DNA from: Neptuniibacter caesariensis | GTDB taxonomy: Bacteria; Pseudomonadota; Gammaproteobacteria; Pseudomonadales; Balneatricaceae | DNA length: 64,000 nt | Direction: 5' to 3' | Assembly: GCF_000153345.1 (NCBI RefSeq) | Contig: NZ_CH724126.1 | Span: 79,854 to 143,853, forward strand | In this document: piece by piece, positions 46,312 to 55,586 of the stretch | How positions within the stretch are numbered: position 1 is the first letter of the stretch | Layout: each line of letters begins with the position of its first letter | Position numbers and translations under genes: made by a program | The notes under the pieces: model-generated | Database searches by the model: none | The model's input: only the letters and a program-made list of their open reading frames with translations | Told to the model about the DNA's origin: nothing

Positions 46312-47742
46312 TCAGTGAGCCCTCCGAGGAGTAATGTAACTGTCGATAAAGGCCGGATTTTCGGCCAGGATGCGGCTGTAAACTTCGATTCCGAAATCTA
46401 CCCAGTCGCGCATCAGATCGCAGTAGTGATAAACGGGATGAGTTGGGTCTTCATAACGGGCATAGCTTTCGTGATAGCAACCACCAGAACAGAGGTTGCG
46501 AATACGGCAACTGGCACAACCGGTGTTGGTACGATCCAGACGCTGTTCCAGAAAATCTCCCAGACGCGCTTTATCCATACCCTGCTGAACCGAACCAAAA
46601 GTATCCAAGTCCGAACCGGTAAAGCGGTGACAAAGGTTTAAGCCACCTTCATGGTCCACTGCGAGCATCGCCACACCGGCACCGCAAGGCAGGGCTTTCT
46701 TATTCCCTTCGTGCAGATCGGTGATGAGTTGATGCATATTGGAAAAACCAATATTGCGATGATCCAGCGCGGCTTCCAGATACTCCTGGCCCAGTGCTTT
46801 CATATTGCTAAACACCGCTGCCAACTCCTCATCACTGAGGTTGTAGTAGCTGATATCACCGGAGGTTACCGGGGCAAAGCCCACTTCAGCAAAACCAAGT
46901 TCATTGAACAGATGATCCCAGATGCGGCGAATATCCGTGATCCCCTTAGTCAGGGTGACACGTGCGCCGACCGGGCGGGATTGGTAACGTTCCAGCAACA
47001 TCCGCGCTTTGCGGCTCACCACATCATAAGTGCCCTGACCACCCACGGTGATACGGTTCTTATCATGGATCGCTTTTGGCCCGTCCATACTGATAGAGAT
47101 GCCGAAGCGATGCTCATTGAGCCAATCAACGATCTCTTCAGTCAGCAAGGTAGCGTTAGTGGTCATGGTAAAGTCCACCGGCTTACCCAGTTCGGCAAAA
47201 CGCCGCTCTGAGTAATCCACTACCTCACGGATCAGCGCCAGGTTTGACAGTGGTTCCCCACCAAAGAACACGACGTTGTAGCGTTCCTCTTGTGGCGATT
47301 CCGCTATCAACATCTCAATCGACTGGATCGCTGTTTCCAGTCCCATTTTTTTCCCTGCAGAGGGTTTATCCAAATCCTCTTTGTAGCAATAGCTACAACT
47401 CAGATTACAGCCAGTATTTACGTTCAAAACTACGGTATTCAGCGGAAACTCGGTTACCTTCTTCAGCCCGATTTCGGGCGTCAGCGGGGAACCATCGCTG
47501 ACCAGCTCCAACGCGATCAGCTCTTTCAATGTTTCGCTGATCTGGTCGGCTGGATATTGCTGCTGTAACTCTGCCACCAGCTGCTCAGCGGTTTGTTCCT
47601 GCGCACGCAGCGTCTCGATCATCTGCAACGTTAGGTTATCCAACTGAAACAAGCTGCTGGACGGGATATGGAACAACAGTTGGTTGCTGTCCACTTCCAC
47701 CAGATGCAGGTTCTGTTCAACTAAATTTAATTGGGCGCCCAT
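46312..47742 (-). CDS. qhpD: Radical SAM maturase forming the gamma-subunit thioethers
   Basis: 476-residue peptide-modifying radical SAM enzyme. The cluster motif is Cys112-x3-Cys116-x2-Cys119 ([14 protein letters not shown]). FFGGEPL is present, and a C-terminal SPASM region carries [19 protein letters not shown] and a late Cys in VYHYCDLM for auxiliary clusters. In Paracoccus QhpD installs the Cys-to-Asp/Glu thioethers of QhpC. The start is the Met at 47742, six bases after GAGGAGG. Residues 1-90 resemble the peptide-binding (PqqD-like) region of such enzymes. Confidence 0.95.
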   Translation of the reverse strand: MGAQLNLVEQNLHLVEVDSNQLLFHIPSSSLFQLDNLTLQMIETLRAQEQTAEQLVAELQQQYPADQISETLKELIALELVSDGSPLTPEIGLKKVTEFPLNTVVLNVNTGCNLSCSYCYKEDLDKPSAGKKMGLETAIQSIEMLIAESPQEERYNVVFFGGEPLSNLALIREVVDYSERRFAELGKPVDFTMTTNATLLTEEIVDWLNEHRFGISISMDGPKAIHDKNRITVGGQGTYDVVSRKARMLLERYQSRPVGARVTLTKGITDIRRIWDHLFNELGFAEVGFAPVTSGDISYYNLSDEELAAVFSNMKALGQEYLEAALDHRNIGFSNMHQLITDLHEGNKKALPCGAGVAMLAVDHEGGLNLCHRFTGSDLDTFGSVQQGMDKARLGDFLEQRLDRTNTGCASCRIRNLCSGGCYHESYARYEDPTHPVYHYCDLMRDWVDFGIEVYSRILAENPAFIDSYITPRRAH

Positions 47743-47815
47743 AACGACCCTCCTCACTATTCTTATTCTCTGGCTAACGCCTAAAGCGTTGCCGTTATGC
47801 TTCAGTCAGGAAGAG

Positions 47816-49417
47816 TTATGGCAGCGGTGGATTATTCCAGCGCTGTACGGTGACGATCATCTGGCCATCAGCTGTCAGCTTTTTGCCTTGATCATCCACA
47901 GTCGCAACCACTTTCAGGTTACCCGCGTTGTTGGTCGACATGCGGCGTTTCGGGTTAGGGCCAGCAGCGGCTGTGGTGAATACGCCGGTTTTAGCATCCA
48001 TCGAGCCGGTAAACTCAACATCGTTGTCCGCTTCAGCCTGAGCATCAAACGGCTCTACATGCCAGGACGCTGGTACAAATCCAATACGCATATCATCATC
48101 GGTACCCGCTTTACCATCCGCGCCATTCATCCACGCTTCGGCCTGGAAGTAGCCGTTATATTTCGGCGTAGAGCCACCATTACCACCGACACGTGCCACG
48201 GAAAAGTCCGGTACCACTTTCACGCTGCCAATCTGGTCATAAACATTGATCGATGCGCCATTCGCTTTACCCGCTTTAACCATACGGTTACCTGGTTTTG
48301 CAGAGCTATCCGCTTTCACCTGCGCAACTACTTTGTTCTTATCACGGTAAAGGACTTCAACCACTTTCAGGCCATCACCCAGAGAGATCTTCTCACCCAG
48401 CCCGGTACCGACCAGCGTTAACACCTGAGTGCTACCAGCGCGGATAAATTCAGGCTGAACCGCAAGCAGCTTCGCCTTAGATCCCGCTTTCACCGCGGAA
48501 AAATCCATACCCTTTTCATCATGGATAGTTTCGAACATACGCCCAGTCAGCTCAGTGCCATCTTTTGACGCTGCGAAAACCTGACGCATAGAAACGCCAT
48601 CAATGGTGAGATTGGCACGCCATTCGTAGCCGGTATAAACAATCGCGCTACCTTTGCCTTTGAAGGCAGAACCATCGGCGTATTCACCGTCTACTTTGAC
48701 GGTATAAAGGTCTTTCTTGCCGCCCTGAATGCTCATCACACCCCGCAGCACACCTTTACCCGGCATATTGGCAGTGAAGCTCCACTGCCCGTTCAGCGGC
48801 ATTTTTTTTGCTTTCTGCCACTGATTCCAGCTATCCGATTGCAGCGGATAATCTTTTGCTAATGCAGGAACCATCTTATCCAGGGCCAGATCCAACCAGT
48901 CACGGTCACGTGCTAACGCCTGGTATTCCAGCGTTGGCCATTGGCCCAGATGGAAATGAATCAGATGTTCCCATTCCTCTTGCGGGCGGCGCTGCAACTC
49001 AACACGAGCCCCCGAGTGACAACGGGCACACATCTCGGTGAATTCAGCAGATTCAAAAGATTCCATGGTGTTTAGACGACGCTCCATCGCATAGCGGGCA
49101 CCTTCGGTTTCTTCAGGGGCCAGGCCCTGTTTATCCGAGAAGTACTTCACCAGCGTACGGCGCTCTTCATCTGTGATCTTAAGACCGTGCATCAGCTGCA
49201 TGCGGGCAATTGTCATCAGCCAACCCTCAGGGGTTTTTCGCTGATGACTCATACGACTGAACTGAGCAGGTTTAGCTTGCTCCTCACTATGACAGGCAAG
49301 GCAGTTTTTCTTGATGATGGACTCGGCATCGGCTGCCTGAACAGCCGTTGTGGGCAGCATCGCTCCTGCCAACAAAACACCTCCCATCAAACGGGAAAGT
49401 TTAAGGTTCTTGTTCAA
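47816..49417 (-). CDS. qhpA: Quinohemoprotein amine dehydrogenase, alpha subunit (dihaem)
   Basis: Largest subunit of the periplasmic enzyme, 533 residues. Signal peptide to about AVQA, then two c-type haem motifs, CLACH (Cys39-His43) and CARCH (Cys130-His134), which pass electrons from CTQ to a carrier. The rest is a set of beta domains (for example SIQGGKKDLYTVKVDGEYADGS). The start is TTG at 49417 with AAGGAG seven bases upstream. The longer frame to 49513 runs through the sigma-54 promoter and cannot be translated from that transcript. First gene of the operon. Confidence 0.94.
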   Translation of the reverse strand: MNKNLKLSRLMGGVLLAGAMLPTTAVQAADAESIIKKNCLACHSEEQAKPAQFSRMSHQRKTPEGWLMTIARMQLMHGLKITDEERRTLVKYFSDKQGLAPEETEGARYAMERRLNTMESFESAEFTEMCARCHSGARVELQRRPQEEWEHLIHFHLGQWPTLEYQALARDRDWLDLALDKMVPALAKDYPLQSDSWNQWQKAKKMPLNGQWSFTANMPGKGVLRGVMSIQGGKKDLYTVKVDGEYADGSAFKGKGSAIVYTGYEWRANLTIDGVSMRQVFAASKDGTELTGRMFETIHDEKGMDFSAVKAGSKAKLLAVQPEFIRAGSTQVLTLVGTGLGEKISLGDGLKVVEVLYRDKNKVVAQVKADSSAKPGNRMVKAGKANGASINVYDQIGSVKVVPDFSVARVGGNGGSTPKYNGYFQAEAWMNGADGKAGTDDDMRIGFVPASWHVEPFDAQAEADNDVEFTGSMDAKTGVFTTAAAGPNPKRRMSTNNAGNLKVVATVDDQGKKLTADGQMIVTVQRWNNPPLP

Positions 49418-49488
49418 GGCCAGACTCCTTTTTATGTTTATTCTGGGGGCGAAAACAATCGCTTTAGTTCTAAGCCTGCCAGGTATAG

Positions 49489-49504
49489 AGCACAGCCCGT
49501 GCCA
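49489..49504 (-). promoter_or_regulatory. Sigma-54 promoter of the qhp operon
   Basis: On the minus strand TGGCAC-GGGCT-GTGC: a perfect -24 box and one change in the -12 box. Transcription would start near 49477, about 60 bases before the TTG start of qhpA. Confidence 0.75.
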
Positions 49505-49647
49505 AAAGAACAAAACCTTTATATTTCAATCAGATAACAAAAATAAGGGGTTTTACCTAAGGGTTAATCACTGTTTTATTCCGCGACATCCCTGTTCAAA
49601 AATGCGACACCGACGAGACAATTCCGTGATTTCTCACCGGTTGAGGA

Positions 49648-49688
49648 CTGTCTCAGGCACTGACTTATTTTTTGACACCCTGTCTCAG
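49648..49688. promoter_or_regulatory. Candidate enhancer sites: paired CTGTCTCAG repeats
   Basis: CTGTCTCAG occurs at 49648-49656 and again at 49680-49688, 32 bases apart (about three helical turns). An inverted GAGACA is at 49615-49620. The pair lies about 145 bases upstream of the qhp sigma-54 promoter and about 100 bases upstream of the aldehyde dehydrogenase one. The neighbouring AcoR-type protein is the natural binder by inference. The region 49418-49887 has no gene. Confidence 0.5.
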
Positions 49689-49786
49689 AGTGATACACCT
49701 CCAAATCAGCTTCAGTCCCTCTCCTCCAAGGCCACGCATCCAATATCCTCTTAAGAATCAGTCAGTTAAATCCAATAAAGCCACTC

Positions 49787-49801
49787 TGGCACAAGCTTTG
49801 C
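49787..49801 (+). promoter_or_regulatory. Sigma-54 promoter of the aldehyde dehydrogenase gene
   Basis: TGGCAC-AAGCT-TTGC, a full match to the -24/-12 consensus, 86 bases before the start codon. Transcription would begin near 49813. Confidence 0.85.
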
Positions 49802-49887
49802 GATCAGCTTAACAACACGTAAGAAGATAGTGGTCCGAGGTGAAAGCCCCCGGAGATAAAAAACAAATATAAGAAAAGGTCCAATTT

Positions 49888-51387
49888 ATGAGTACAGCTA
49901 CATTTTCACCTTCCGAAGCGGCGCAGGCATTTCTGCAGCGCCAGCACAAAATCCTGATCGGTGCCGAATGGCAAGCAGCCCAGGACGGTCGCACACTGGA
50001 CGTGGTTAACCCTGCCGATGGTGAAAAGATCGCAACCGTTCCCAGCGGAGGAGCAGAGGATATCGACAGAGCGGTAAGCGCCGCAAAACAGGCGTTTGAA
50101 GATTCAGAATGGAGCCGGATCAAACCGGTTGACCGTCAGAAACTACTCTGGGACTTCGCTGATCTCATCGAGAAGAATGCGCCACTCCTTGCCGAGCTTG
50201 AGGCACTGGATAATGGTAAGAGCGTGGTTATTGCTGAGCATGTAGATATCCGCCTGGCGGTTGATTTCCTTCGCTATATGGCCGGCTTCGCCACCAAAAT
50301 TGAGGGACGTAGTGTTGATGTATCAGTACCCTTTATGCCCGATGCACAATTCCACGGTTACACCCGTCGTGAAGCGGTTGGGGTTGTCGGCGCTATCGTT
50401 GCCTGGAACTTCCCGCTGCTACTCGCTTGCTGGAAATTAGGCCCGGCACTGGCGACCGGCTGTACCGTGGTGCTAAAGCCGGCTGAAGATACCCCGCTGA
50501 CGGCACTGAAATTGGCAGAACTGGCCCTCGAAGCCGGTTATCCACCGGGCGTATTTAATGTAGTCACGGGTCTGGGTCATGAAGCGGGCGCAGCCCTTTC
50601 CAGCCATCCGGATGTGGATAAGTTAACCTTCACCGGCTCTACCGAAGTGGGCAAACTGATCGGTAAAGCCGCAATGGACAGCATGACCCGGGTGACGCTT
50701 GAGCTGGGTGGTAAATCACCGACGATCGTGCTTCAGGACGCGGATCTGCAAAACGCGGCTGCCGGTGCAGCAAACGCCATCTTCTTCAACCAGGGCCAAG
50801 TATGCTGCGCTGGTTCTCGCCTCTATGTGCATAAAAAGCATTTCGACAATGTAGTCGCGGATATCTCCGATATCGCTAATGGTATGACGCTGGGCGCAGG
50901 CCTGGACCCGAACGCGCAGATGGGCCCACTGGTGTCGGCAAAACAGCAGCAGCGTGTTTGTGGTTATATCGATCAGGGGATCACCAGCGGCGCTAAAGTT
51001 GTCGCAGGCGGTAGTGCAGCAGACGGCCCTGGCTTCTTCGTTAAACCAACGGTAATGGTCGATGTAGATCACAATGCATCGGTAGTAAAAGAGGAGATCT
51101 TTGGTCCGGTACTGGTCGCTATGCCATTTGATGATATCGATGAAGCTGTGCGCATCGCCAACGACAGCCAATATGGCCTGGGAGCAAGCATCTGGTCGAA
51201 CAACCTATCGGAAGTCCACCGCATGATCCCACGGATTAAATCCGGTTCCGTATGGGTGAACTGCCACACGGCGCTCGACCCGGCTCTTCCATTCGGTGGT
51301 TACAAGCAGTCTGGCCTCGGACGCGAGATGGGTAGCGATGTCATTGAACACTACACCGAAGTTAAATCGGTACTGATGAGCATCTAA
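49888..51387 (+). CDS. NAD-dependent aldehyde dehydrogenase, phenylacetaldehyde dehydrogenase-like
   Basis: 499-residue cytoplasmic enzyme of the ALDH superfamily. It oxidises an aldehyde to its acid. Active-site residues are visible: the general base Glu in LELGGKSP, the nucleophilic Cys in NQGQVCCAGSR, and the cofactor motif FTGSTEVG. EIFGPVL and a C-terminal FGGYKQSGLGREMG complete the pattern. The sequence recalls FeaB/PadA phenylacetaldehyde dehydrogenases, and in Pseudomonas putida such a gene accompanies the amine dehydrogenase. Here it is divergent from qhpA and would use the aldehyde product. The A-rich AAAAACAA near 49859 fits a Crc/Hfq target. Confidence 0.92.
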   Translation: MSTATFSPSEAAQAFLQRQHKILIGAEWQAAQDGRTLDVVNPADGEKIATVPSGGAEDIDRAVSAAKQAFEDSEWSRIKPVDRQKLLWDFADLIEKNAPLLAELEALDNGKSVVIAEHVDIRLAVDFLRYMAGFATKIEGRSVDVSVPFMPDAQFHGYTRREAVGVVGAIVAWNFPLLLACWKLGPALATGCTVVLKPAEDTPLTALKLAELALEAGYPPGVFNVVTGLGHEAGAALSSHPDVDKLTFTGSTEVGKLIGKAAMDSMTRVTLELGGKSPTIVLQDADLQNAAAGAANAIFFNQGQVCCAGSRLYVHKKHFDNVVADISDIANGMTLGAGLDPNAQMGPLVSAKQQQRVCGYIDQGITSGAKVVAGGSAADGPGFFVKPTVMVDVDHNASVVKEEIFGPVLVAMPFDDIDEAVRIANDSQYGLGASIWSNNLSEVHRMIPRIKSGSVWVNCHTALDPALPFGGYKQSGLGREMGSDVIEHYTEVKSVLMSI

Positions 51388-51406
51388 CCCGATTATTCGC
51401 AGACAT

Positions 51407-51434
51407 AAAAAAGGAGGCTATAGCCTCCTTTTTT
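51407..51434. terminator. Bidirectional terminator between the aldehyde dehydrogenase and nhaD genes
   Basis: Perfect palindrome AAAAAAGGAGGCTA / TAGCCTCCTTTTTT, serving both convergent genes. Confidence 0.92.
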
Positions 51435-51452
51435 ATCACTTAATGCCCCTTA

Positions 51453-52694
51453 TCACATCGCAATACTGGCAATACCCAACACTGCACAATAGCCCACCGT
51501 GTAGGCCACTAGCAGCCAATGCATAAAGCGCAGATAGGTAATGAAGCTGAGCTCTTCCAGCTTACTCAAGGCGATCACCCCCGCCGCAGAGCCGATGATC
51601 AGGATCGAACCACCCACACCTACAGCATAAGTCAGACCCAGCCATTGAGCCGTATCCATCTCGATACCAGATTTCAGAATCGCCGCAGTTAGCGGTACGT
51701 TATCCACCAGCGCTGAGAGTATCCCGACAATGTAGTTAGCCATATAGATTGGCATCATCTGGTAAAGCTGAGGCAACAGATCCAGTACCGAAAGCTCTTT
51801 GAGCATCCCTACCAGCAGCAGTACACCCAGGAAGAACAGCAGCGTATCAAACTCGATATCGCGCACATACTCTAATACGTTGGGCTTGCTCTCACTTTTA
51901 TAGATAGCCCGATGCACCAGGAACATCACCGATAAACCAAACAGGAAGGTCAGTACCGGTGGCACAGCAAACGCCACACTCATAAACAGGGTGCCGATGA
52001 TTGTCATCAGGAACAGTGCGGCGATCAGTTTATCGGCAAAAGCGATCGGTCGTTTGAACTTCGGCAGCGTGATCGCCTGATTGTTCCCCCACATCAGACA
52101 CAACGAGAGCGCCACCACTCCTAGTACCGCAGGTAGCACTAGCAGGAACAGGTTGGTAATCGTGACTTTATCTGCCAGGAAGATCATCAGGGTCGTTACA
52201 TCGCCGGTGATCAATGACACGCCGCCGGAGTTCACCGCAAAGACAATCAAGGTCGCAAATTTGAGCGTGGTCTTCTTATCCAGATTCAGCGACGAAAGCA
52301 GCGACAACATAATCAGCGAGGCGGTGATGTTATCCGCCAAAGACGAGAACAGTAGCGCCAGCAAGGCCATTAAAATCATCAGCTTACGCAGGGTCAGTTC
52401 AGTGGGCAGTAAGCGGTAAACGATCTGCGTAATCAAGCCCTTCTGGTTGAGATAGGCTACAAAGGTCATCGCGGCCATCAGGAACAGCCAGAGGGTAGAG
52501 ATTTCGAGAAGTTGTTCGTTTAAGCCCTCTTTAATATGTTCGATTGAACTATGAGGGAAGATAAAGGCCAGTATCCAGACAAGAGACCCAATAAACAGTG
52601 TCGATTTAGCCTTATTTAGATGTATTACATCCTCAAGCACAATCAACACGAAAGCGAGAGCTATCAGCCCAATTATGATTATGTCCATGTTCAC
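51453..52694 (-). CDS. nhaD: NhaD-type Na+/H+ antiporter
   Basis: Inner-membrane antiporter of the NhaD/ArsB superfamily, 413 residues with about 12 helices. The NhaD-like blocks VLEDVIHLNKAKSTL near the start, LADNITASLIMLSLL, VNSGGVSLITGDVTTLMIFLADKV and ALVDNVPLTAAIL are clear; the aspartates in these belong to the ion path. Length is slightly below the Vibrio proteins. Useful for sodium and pH balance of a marine cell. Monocistronic. Confidence 0.9.
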   Translation of the reverse strand: MNMDIIIIGLIALAFVLIVLEDVIHLNKAKSTLFIGSLVWILAFIFPHSSIEHIKEGLNEQLLEISTLWLFLMAAMTFVAYLNQKGLITQIVYRLLPTELTLRKLMILMALLALLFSSLADNITASLIMLSLLSSLNLDKKTTLKFATLIVFAVNSGGVSLITGDVTTLMIFLADKVTITNLFLLVLPAVLGVVALSLCLMWGNNQAITLPKFKRPIAFADKLIAALFLMTIIGTLFMSVAFAVPPVLTFLFGLSVMFLVHRAIYKSESKPNVLEYVRDIEFDTLLFFLGVLLLVGMLKELSVLDLLPQLYQMMPIYMANYIVGILSALVDNVPLTAAILKSGIEMDTAQWLGLTYAVGVGGSILIIGSAAGVIALSKLEELSFITYLRFMHWLLVAYTVGYCAVLGIASIAM

Positions 52695-52795
52695 AGCTAT
52701 GTAGTAATTATTTTAGTGGGCACATTCTCCTCTTTTGCATGGCACAAATAAATACCAACTAGGAGCTAGACAGAAAGGTCTAGAAAATCAGCAAC

Positions 52796-52822
52796 AAAAA
52801 AGGGCCATAAAGGCCCTTTTTA
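52796..52822. terminator. Terminator after yicC
   Basis: AGGGCC / GGCCCT stem with a five-base loop, A run on the left and T run on the right; works for the leftward yicC transcript. Confidence 0.88.
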
Positions 52823-52836
52823 GCGATTGATATGAT

Positions 52837-53700
52837 TTATTCGATGTTCTGGATCTGCTCACGCATCTGTTCGATCAGCACTTTCAGCTCTACGGCACAC
52901 TGGGTGGTGCTGGCGACGATCGATTTCGAAGATAGCGTATTGGCTTCGCGGTTTAGTTCCTGCATCAGGAAGTCGAGACGGCGGCCAATCGGGCCTTTCT
53001 GTTTCAGCACACGGCGTACTTCCTGTACATGGGTGTCTAGGCGATCCATCTCTTCATCGACATCGGCTTTCTGGGCGATCAGGGCGATCTCCTGCTCGAT
53101 GCGTGCTTCGTCCAGTTCAGCTTTCAGCTCTTCCAGGCGTTGGTTCAGGTTGTCACGCTGGTTTTGCAGAATCTGTGGCATCTTCTCGCGTACTTCCGCG
53201 ACAATCTCACTGATCGAATCGAGACGCTGGTTGATCAGGTTTGCCAGTTCCACACCTTCACGGCCACGGCCTTCCAGCAGGTCATCCAGGGCTTTATCAA
53301 ACAGGGATTTAGCTGAATTCTTAACCAGATCCATATCCAACTTCACATCCTGCATTACACCGGGCCAGCGTAGCAGCTCCAGCGCATCAAGTGGCTGATG
53401 TTCTTTCATCATCCCCTGCAGGGATTCCGCCGCCTGAATTACCTCTTTAGCGTAATCCTGATTCACCACCAGCTGTTGAACCTGTGCTTCCGGGTGGAAA
53501 CGCAGGGTGCATTCCACCTTGCCTCGGCTCAGGGTCTTACGCAGTTTTTCACGCAGAAAACCTTCCAGCTCTTTGAGGTTTTCCGGCAGACGCAGATGGG
53601 GTTCAAGGTAACGATGGTTAACGGAACGGATCTCCCAACTCAGTGATCCCCACTCGTGCTCGGCTTCCTGTCGAGCAAATGCTGTCATGCTACGTGTCAT
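52837..53700 (-). CDS. yicC: YicC family endoribonuclease
   Basis: 287 residues from the Met at 53700, exactly the E. coli length; the frame opens three codons earlier. Start MTRSMTAFARQE, SWEIRSVNHRYLE, RGKVECTLR, LRWPGVM and the ending LIEQMREQIQNIE are almost identical to E. coli YicC, which has been described as an RNase that acts on small RNAs. Divergent from rph by about 100 bases; the yicC/rph pairing is conserved in Pseudomonas. Confidence 0.95.
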   Translation of the reverse strand: MTRSMTAFARQEAEHEWGSLSWEIRSVNHRYLEPHLRLPENLKELEGFLREKLRKTLSRGKVECTLRFHPEAQVQQLVVNQDYAKEVIQAAESLQGMMKEHQPLDALELLRWPGVMQDVKLDMDLVKNSAKSLFDKALDDLLEGRGREGVELANLINQRLDSISEIVAEVREKMPQILQNQRDNLNQRLEELKAELDEARIEQEIALIAQKADVDEEMDRLDTHVQEVRRVLKQKGPIGRRLDFLMQELNREANTLSSKSIVASTTQCAVELKVLIEQMREQIQNIE

Positions 53701-53801
53701 ATGCTTCATTCTCGATTAAAATGCATCATTAATTCGCATTGTAACAGCCTGGCTTGCTAGTGCCACGCCAAGGCTGACCAGAATATTGATAAAGGACAGG
53801 C

Positions 53802-54572
53802 ATGAGCTCATCTATTTCAGAACAGCTGCAGACCCTCGGTATTAAAAAGCATCGTCCAAGCGGTCGTGATAACGATCAGATGCGTGAGGTAAAGATCACT
53901 CGTAACTTCACTAAACATGCAGAAGGTTCTGTATTGGTTGAGTTTGGTGAAACCAAAGTACTTTGTACTGCTACTGTAGAGCGCGGTGTTCCCCGCTTCC
54001 TGCGTGGTTCTGGGCAGGGTTGGGTAACCGCTGAATATGGCATGCTGCCACGTTCTACAACCACCCGTAATGCTCGTGAAGCAGCGAAAGGCAAACAAGG
54101 TGGCCGTACGGTTGAGATTCAGCGTCTGATCGGCCGCTCTCTGCGTGCAGCGCTGGACCTGAACAAGCTGGGTGAAAACACCATCACTTTGGACTGCGAC
54201 GTGCTTCAGGCTGACGGTGGTACCCGTACTGCGTCTATCACTGGCGCTTTTGTTGCCCTTCAGGATGCGATCAATGTTCTGAAGCAGGACAAAAACGGTG
54301 CCATGAAAGGCGACCCTATTAAACAGGCGATTGCGGCGGTATCGGTGGGTATCTTCGAAGGTGAAGCGGTGCTGGATCTGGATTACGCGGAAGACAGCAA
54401 AGCTGAAACCGATATGAACGTGATCATGACCAGCAAGGGCGGCTTTATCGAAGTACAGGGCACTGCGGAAGGCGCGCCTTATACTCAGGAAGAACTAAAC
54501 GCGATGCTGGACCTGGCACGTAAAGGCATCTCTGAGATTGTCGAACTACAGCAGGAAGCACTAGCTGAATAA
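53802..54572 (+). CDS. rph: Ribonuclease PH
   Basis: Phosphate-dependent 3' exonuclease for tRNA end trimming. 256 residues; the core from [19 protein letters not shown] onward matches E. coli RNase PH (238 residues). Conserved [42 protein letters not shown] and [19 protein letters not shown] are intact. An 18-residue N-terminal extension precedes the usual start. AAGGA five bases before the ATG at 53802 supports it as real. Confidence 0.95.
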   Translation: MSSSISEQLQTLGIKKHRPSGRDNDQMREVKITRNFTKHAEGSVLVEFGETKVLCTATVERGVPRFLRGSGQGWVTAEYGMLPRSTTTRNAREAAKGKQGGRTVEIQRLIGRSLRAALDLNKLGENTITLDCDVLQADGGTRTASITGAFVALQDAINVLKQDKNGAMKGDPIKQAIAAVSVGIFEGEAVLDLDYAEDSKAETDMNVIMTSKGGFIEVQGTAEGAPYTQEELNAMLDLARKGISEIVELQQEALAE

Positions 54573-54586
54573 TCTCTCTAAGCACT

Positions 54587-54614
54587 AAAAAAGGAGCCGA
54601 ATGGCTCCTTTTTT
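54587..54614. terminator. Bidirectional terminator between rph and crc
   Basis: AAAAAAGGAGCC / GGCTCCTTTTTT with a four-base loop between the convergent genes. Confidence 0.92.
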
Positions 54615-54637
54615 TATAGCGATTCACTGATCGATGA

Positions 54638-55405
54638 TCAGATTTCGTAATCTATGATCAGAGGTGCGTGTTCGCTGAACATCTCATCGCGATAAACTTG
54701 CGCATTCTTAACATTCTTACGCAGGTTGGCAGTGGTAATCTGGTAATCCAGACGCGCACCTTCATTCAGTTTACGGGCGCGGTTGTAGTCCGGCCACCAG
54801 GAGAATTGACGCTCGGCTTTGTTGATCTGACGGAAGGCATCAACATAACCCATCTCATCAAAGATCTCTGCCATCCACTCACGTTCCTGCGGCAGGAAGC
54901 CGGAAACAGTCTGGTTGGCATACCAGTTACTCAGATCCACCGGTTTGTGCGCGATATGGGTCGTACCACAGAAGATAAACTCGCGACGTTTACGCAGCGT
55001 TTTATTAAGGTGACCCATAAAGTCAGTCATGAACTGCTCTTTTTCTGCCTGAGCCTCTTCACTTTTCAGACCGGAAGGCACACAAAAAGAGGAGACGCTG
55101 ACATGCTCGAAGTCCGCCTGAATAAAACGGCCATGCTGGTCACATAGTTCAAAACCCAAACCGGTCATGATCGCTTTAGGGATATCGCGGGAATAGATTG
55201 CTACACCGCTGTAACCGTCTTCCCAGGCATCAAAGAAGTAGGGGTAATAACCTTCCGGATGGTAGCGCTCGTCATCCAACTGGTACTCTTTGGCTCGCAG
55301 ATCCTGAATGCAGACAACATCCGCATCCTGCTGGACCATCCAGTCAAAAAAGCCATTATCGGTGGCTTGCTCAATACCCTGTGCATTGAATGTGATAACG
55401 CGCAT
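54638..55405 (-). CDS. crc: Catabolite repression control protein Crc
   Basis: 255 residues with the exonuclease III fold but without its catalytic set. The metal Glu is replaced by Asp35 (CIQDLR), the Asp-x-Asn pair by Thr-x-His type sequence (CGTTHIA), and the final Asp-His by SEHAP. This is the pattern of Pseudomonas Crc, with which it also shares KRREFIFCGT, FLPQEREWMAEI, GYVDAFR and FSWWPDYN. Crc works with Hfq to block translation of catabolic mRNAs at A-rich sites. Its place between rph and pyrE is as in Pseudomonas. The Met at 55405 (MRVITFNAQGIE) is the family start. Confidence 0.92.
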   Translation of the reverse strand: MRVITFNAQGIEQATDNGFFDWMVQQDADVVCIQDLRAKEYQLDDERYHPEGYYPYFFDAWEDGYSGVAIYSRDIPKAIMTGLGFELCDQHGRFIQADFEHVSVSSFCVPSGLKSEEAQAEKEQFMTDFMGHLNKTLRKRREFIFCGTTHIAHKPVDLSNWYANQTVSGFLPQEREWMAEIFDEMGYVDAFRQINKAERQFSWWPDYNRARKLNEGARLDYQITTANLRKNVKNAQVYRDEMFSEHAPLIIDYEI

Positions 55406-55586
55406 AGAAGGTGTTCCTGTCTGAAAGCAGACCAATACTTAATAATATTATTTTTAGCGAAGGTCGAATTGTATAGGGAAGTGAAGCAAATTGAAATTTT
55501 TTGAGTATCTTCTGAACAATGGAGCCTGGGCGCTTCCGCTGGTAGAATAGCCGCATCTTTTTTACCCCTTTCCAGCGGAGACTACC

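Noticed and set aside
46651-47211. A 186-codon open frame antisense to qhpD, and similar long antisense frames over qhpA (47684-48421), spoT (35329-35919) and yicC (52832-53398).
   Set aside because: Each lies wholly or almost wholly inside a well-supported gene on the other strand, has no ribosome site or domain pattern, and is of low-complexity composition expected from the complement of coding sequence.
49418-49513. Longer N-terminus of qhpA starting at 49513.
   Set aside because: It would include the sigma-54 promoter; the TTG at 49417 has a strong ribosome site and is followed directly by a signal peptide.
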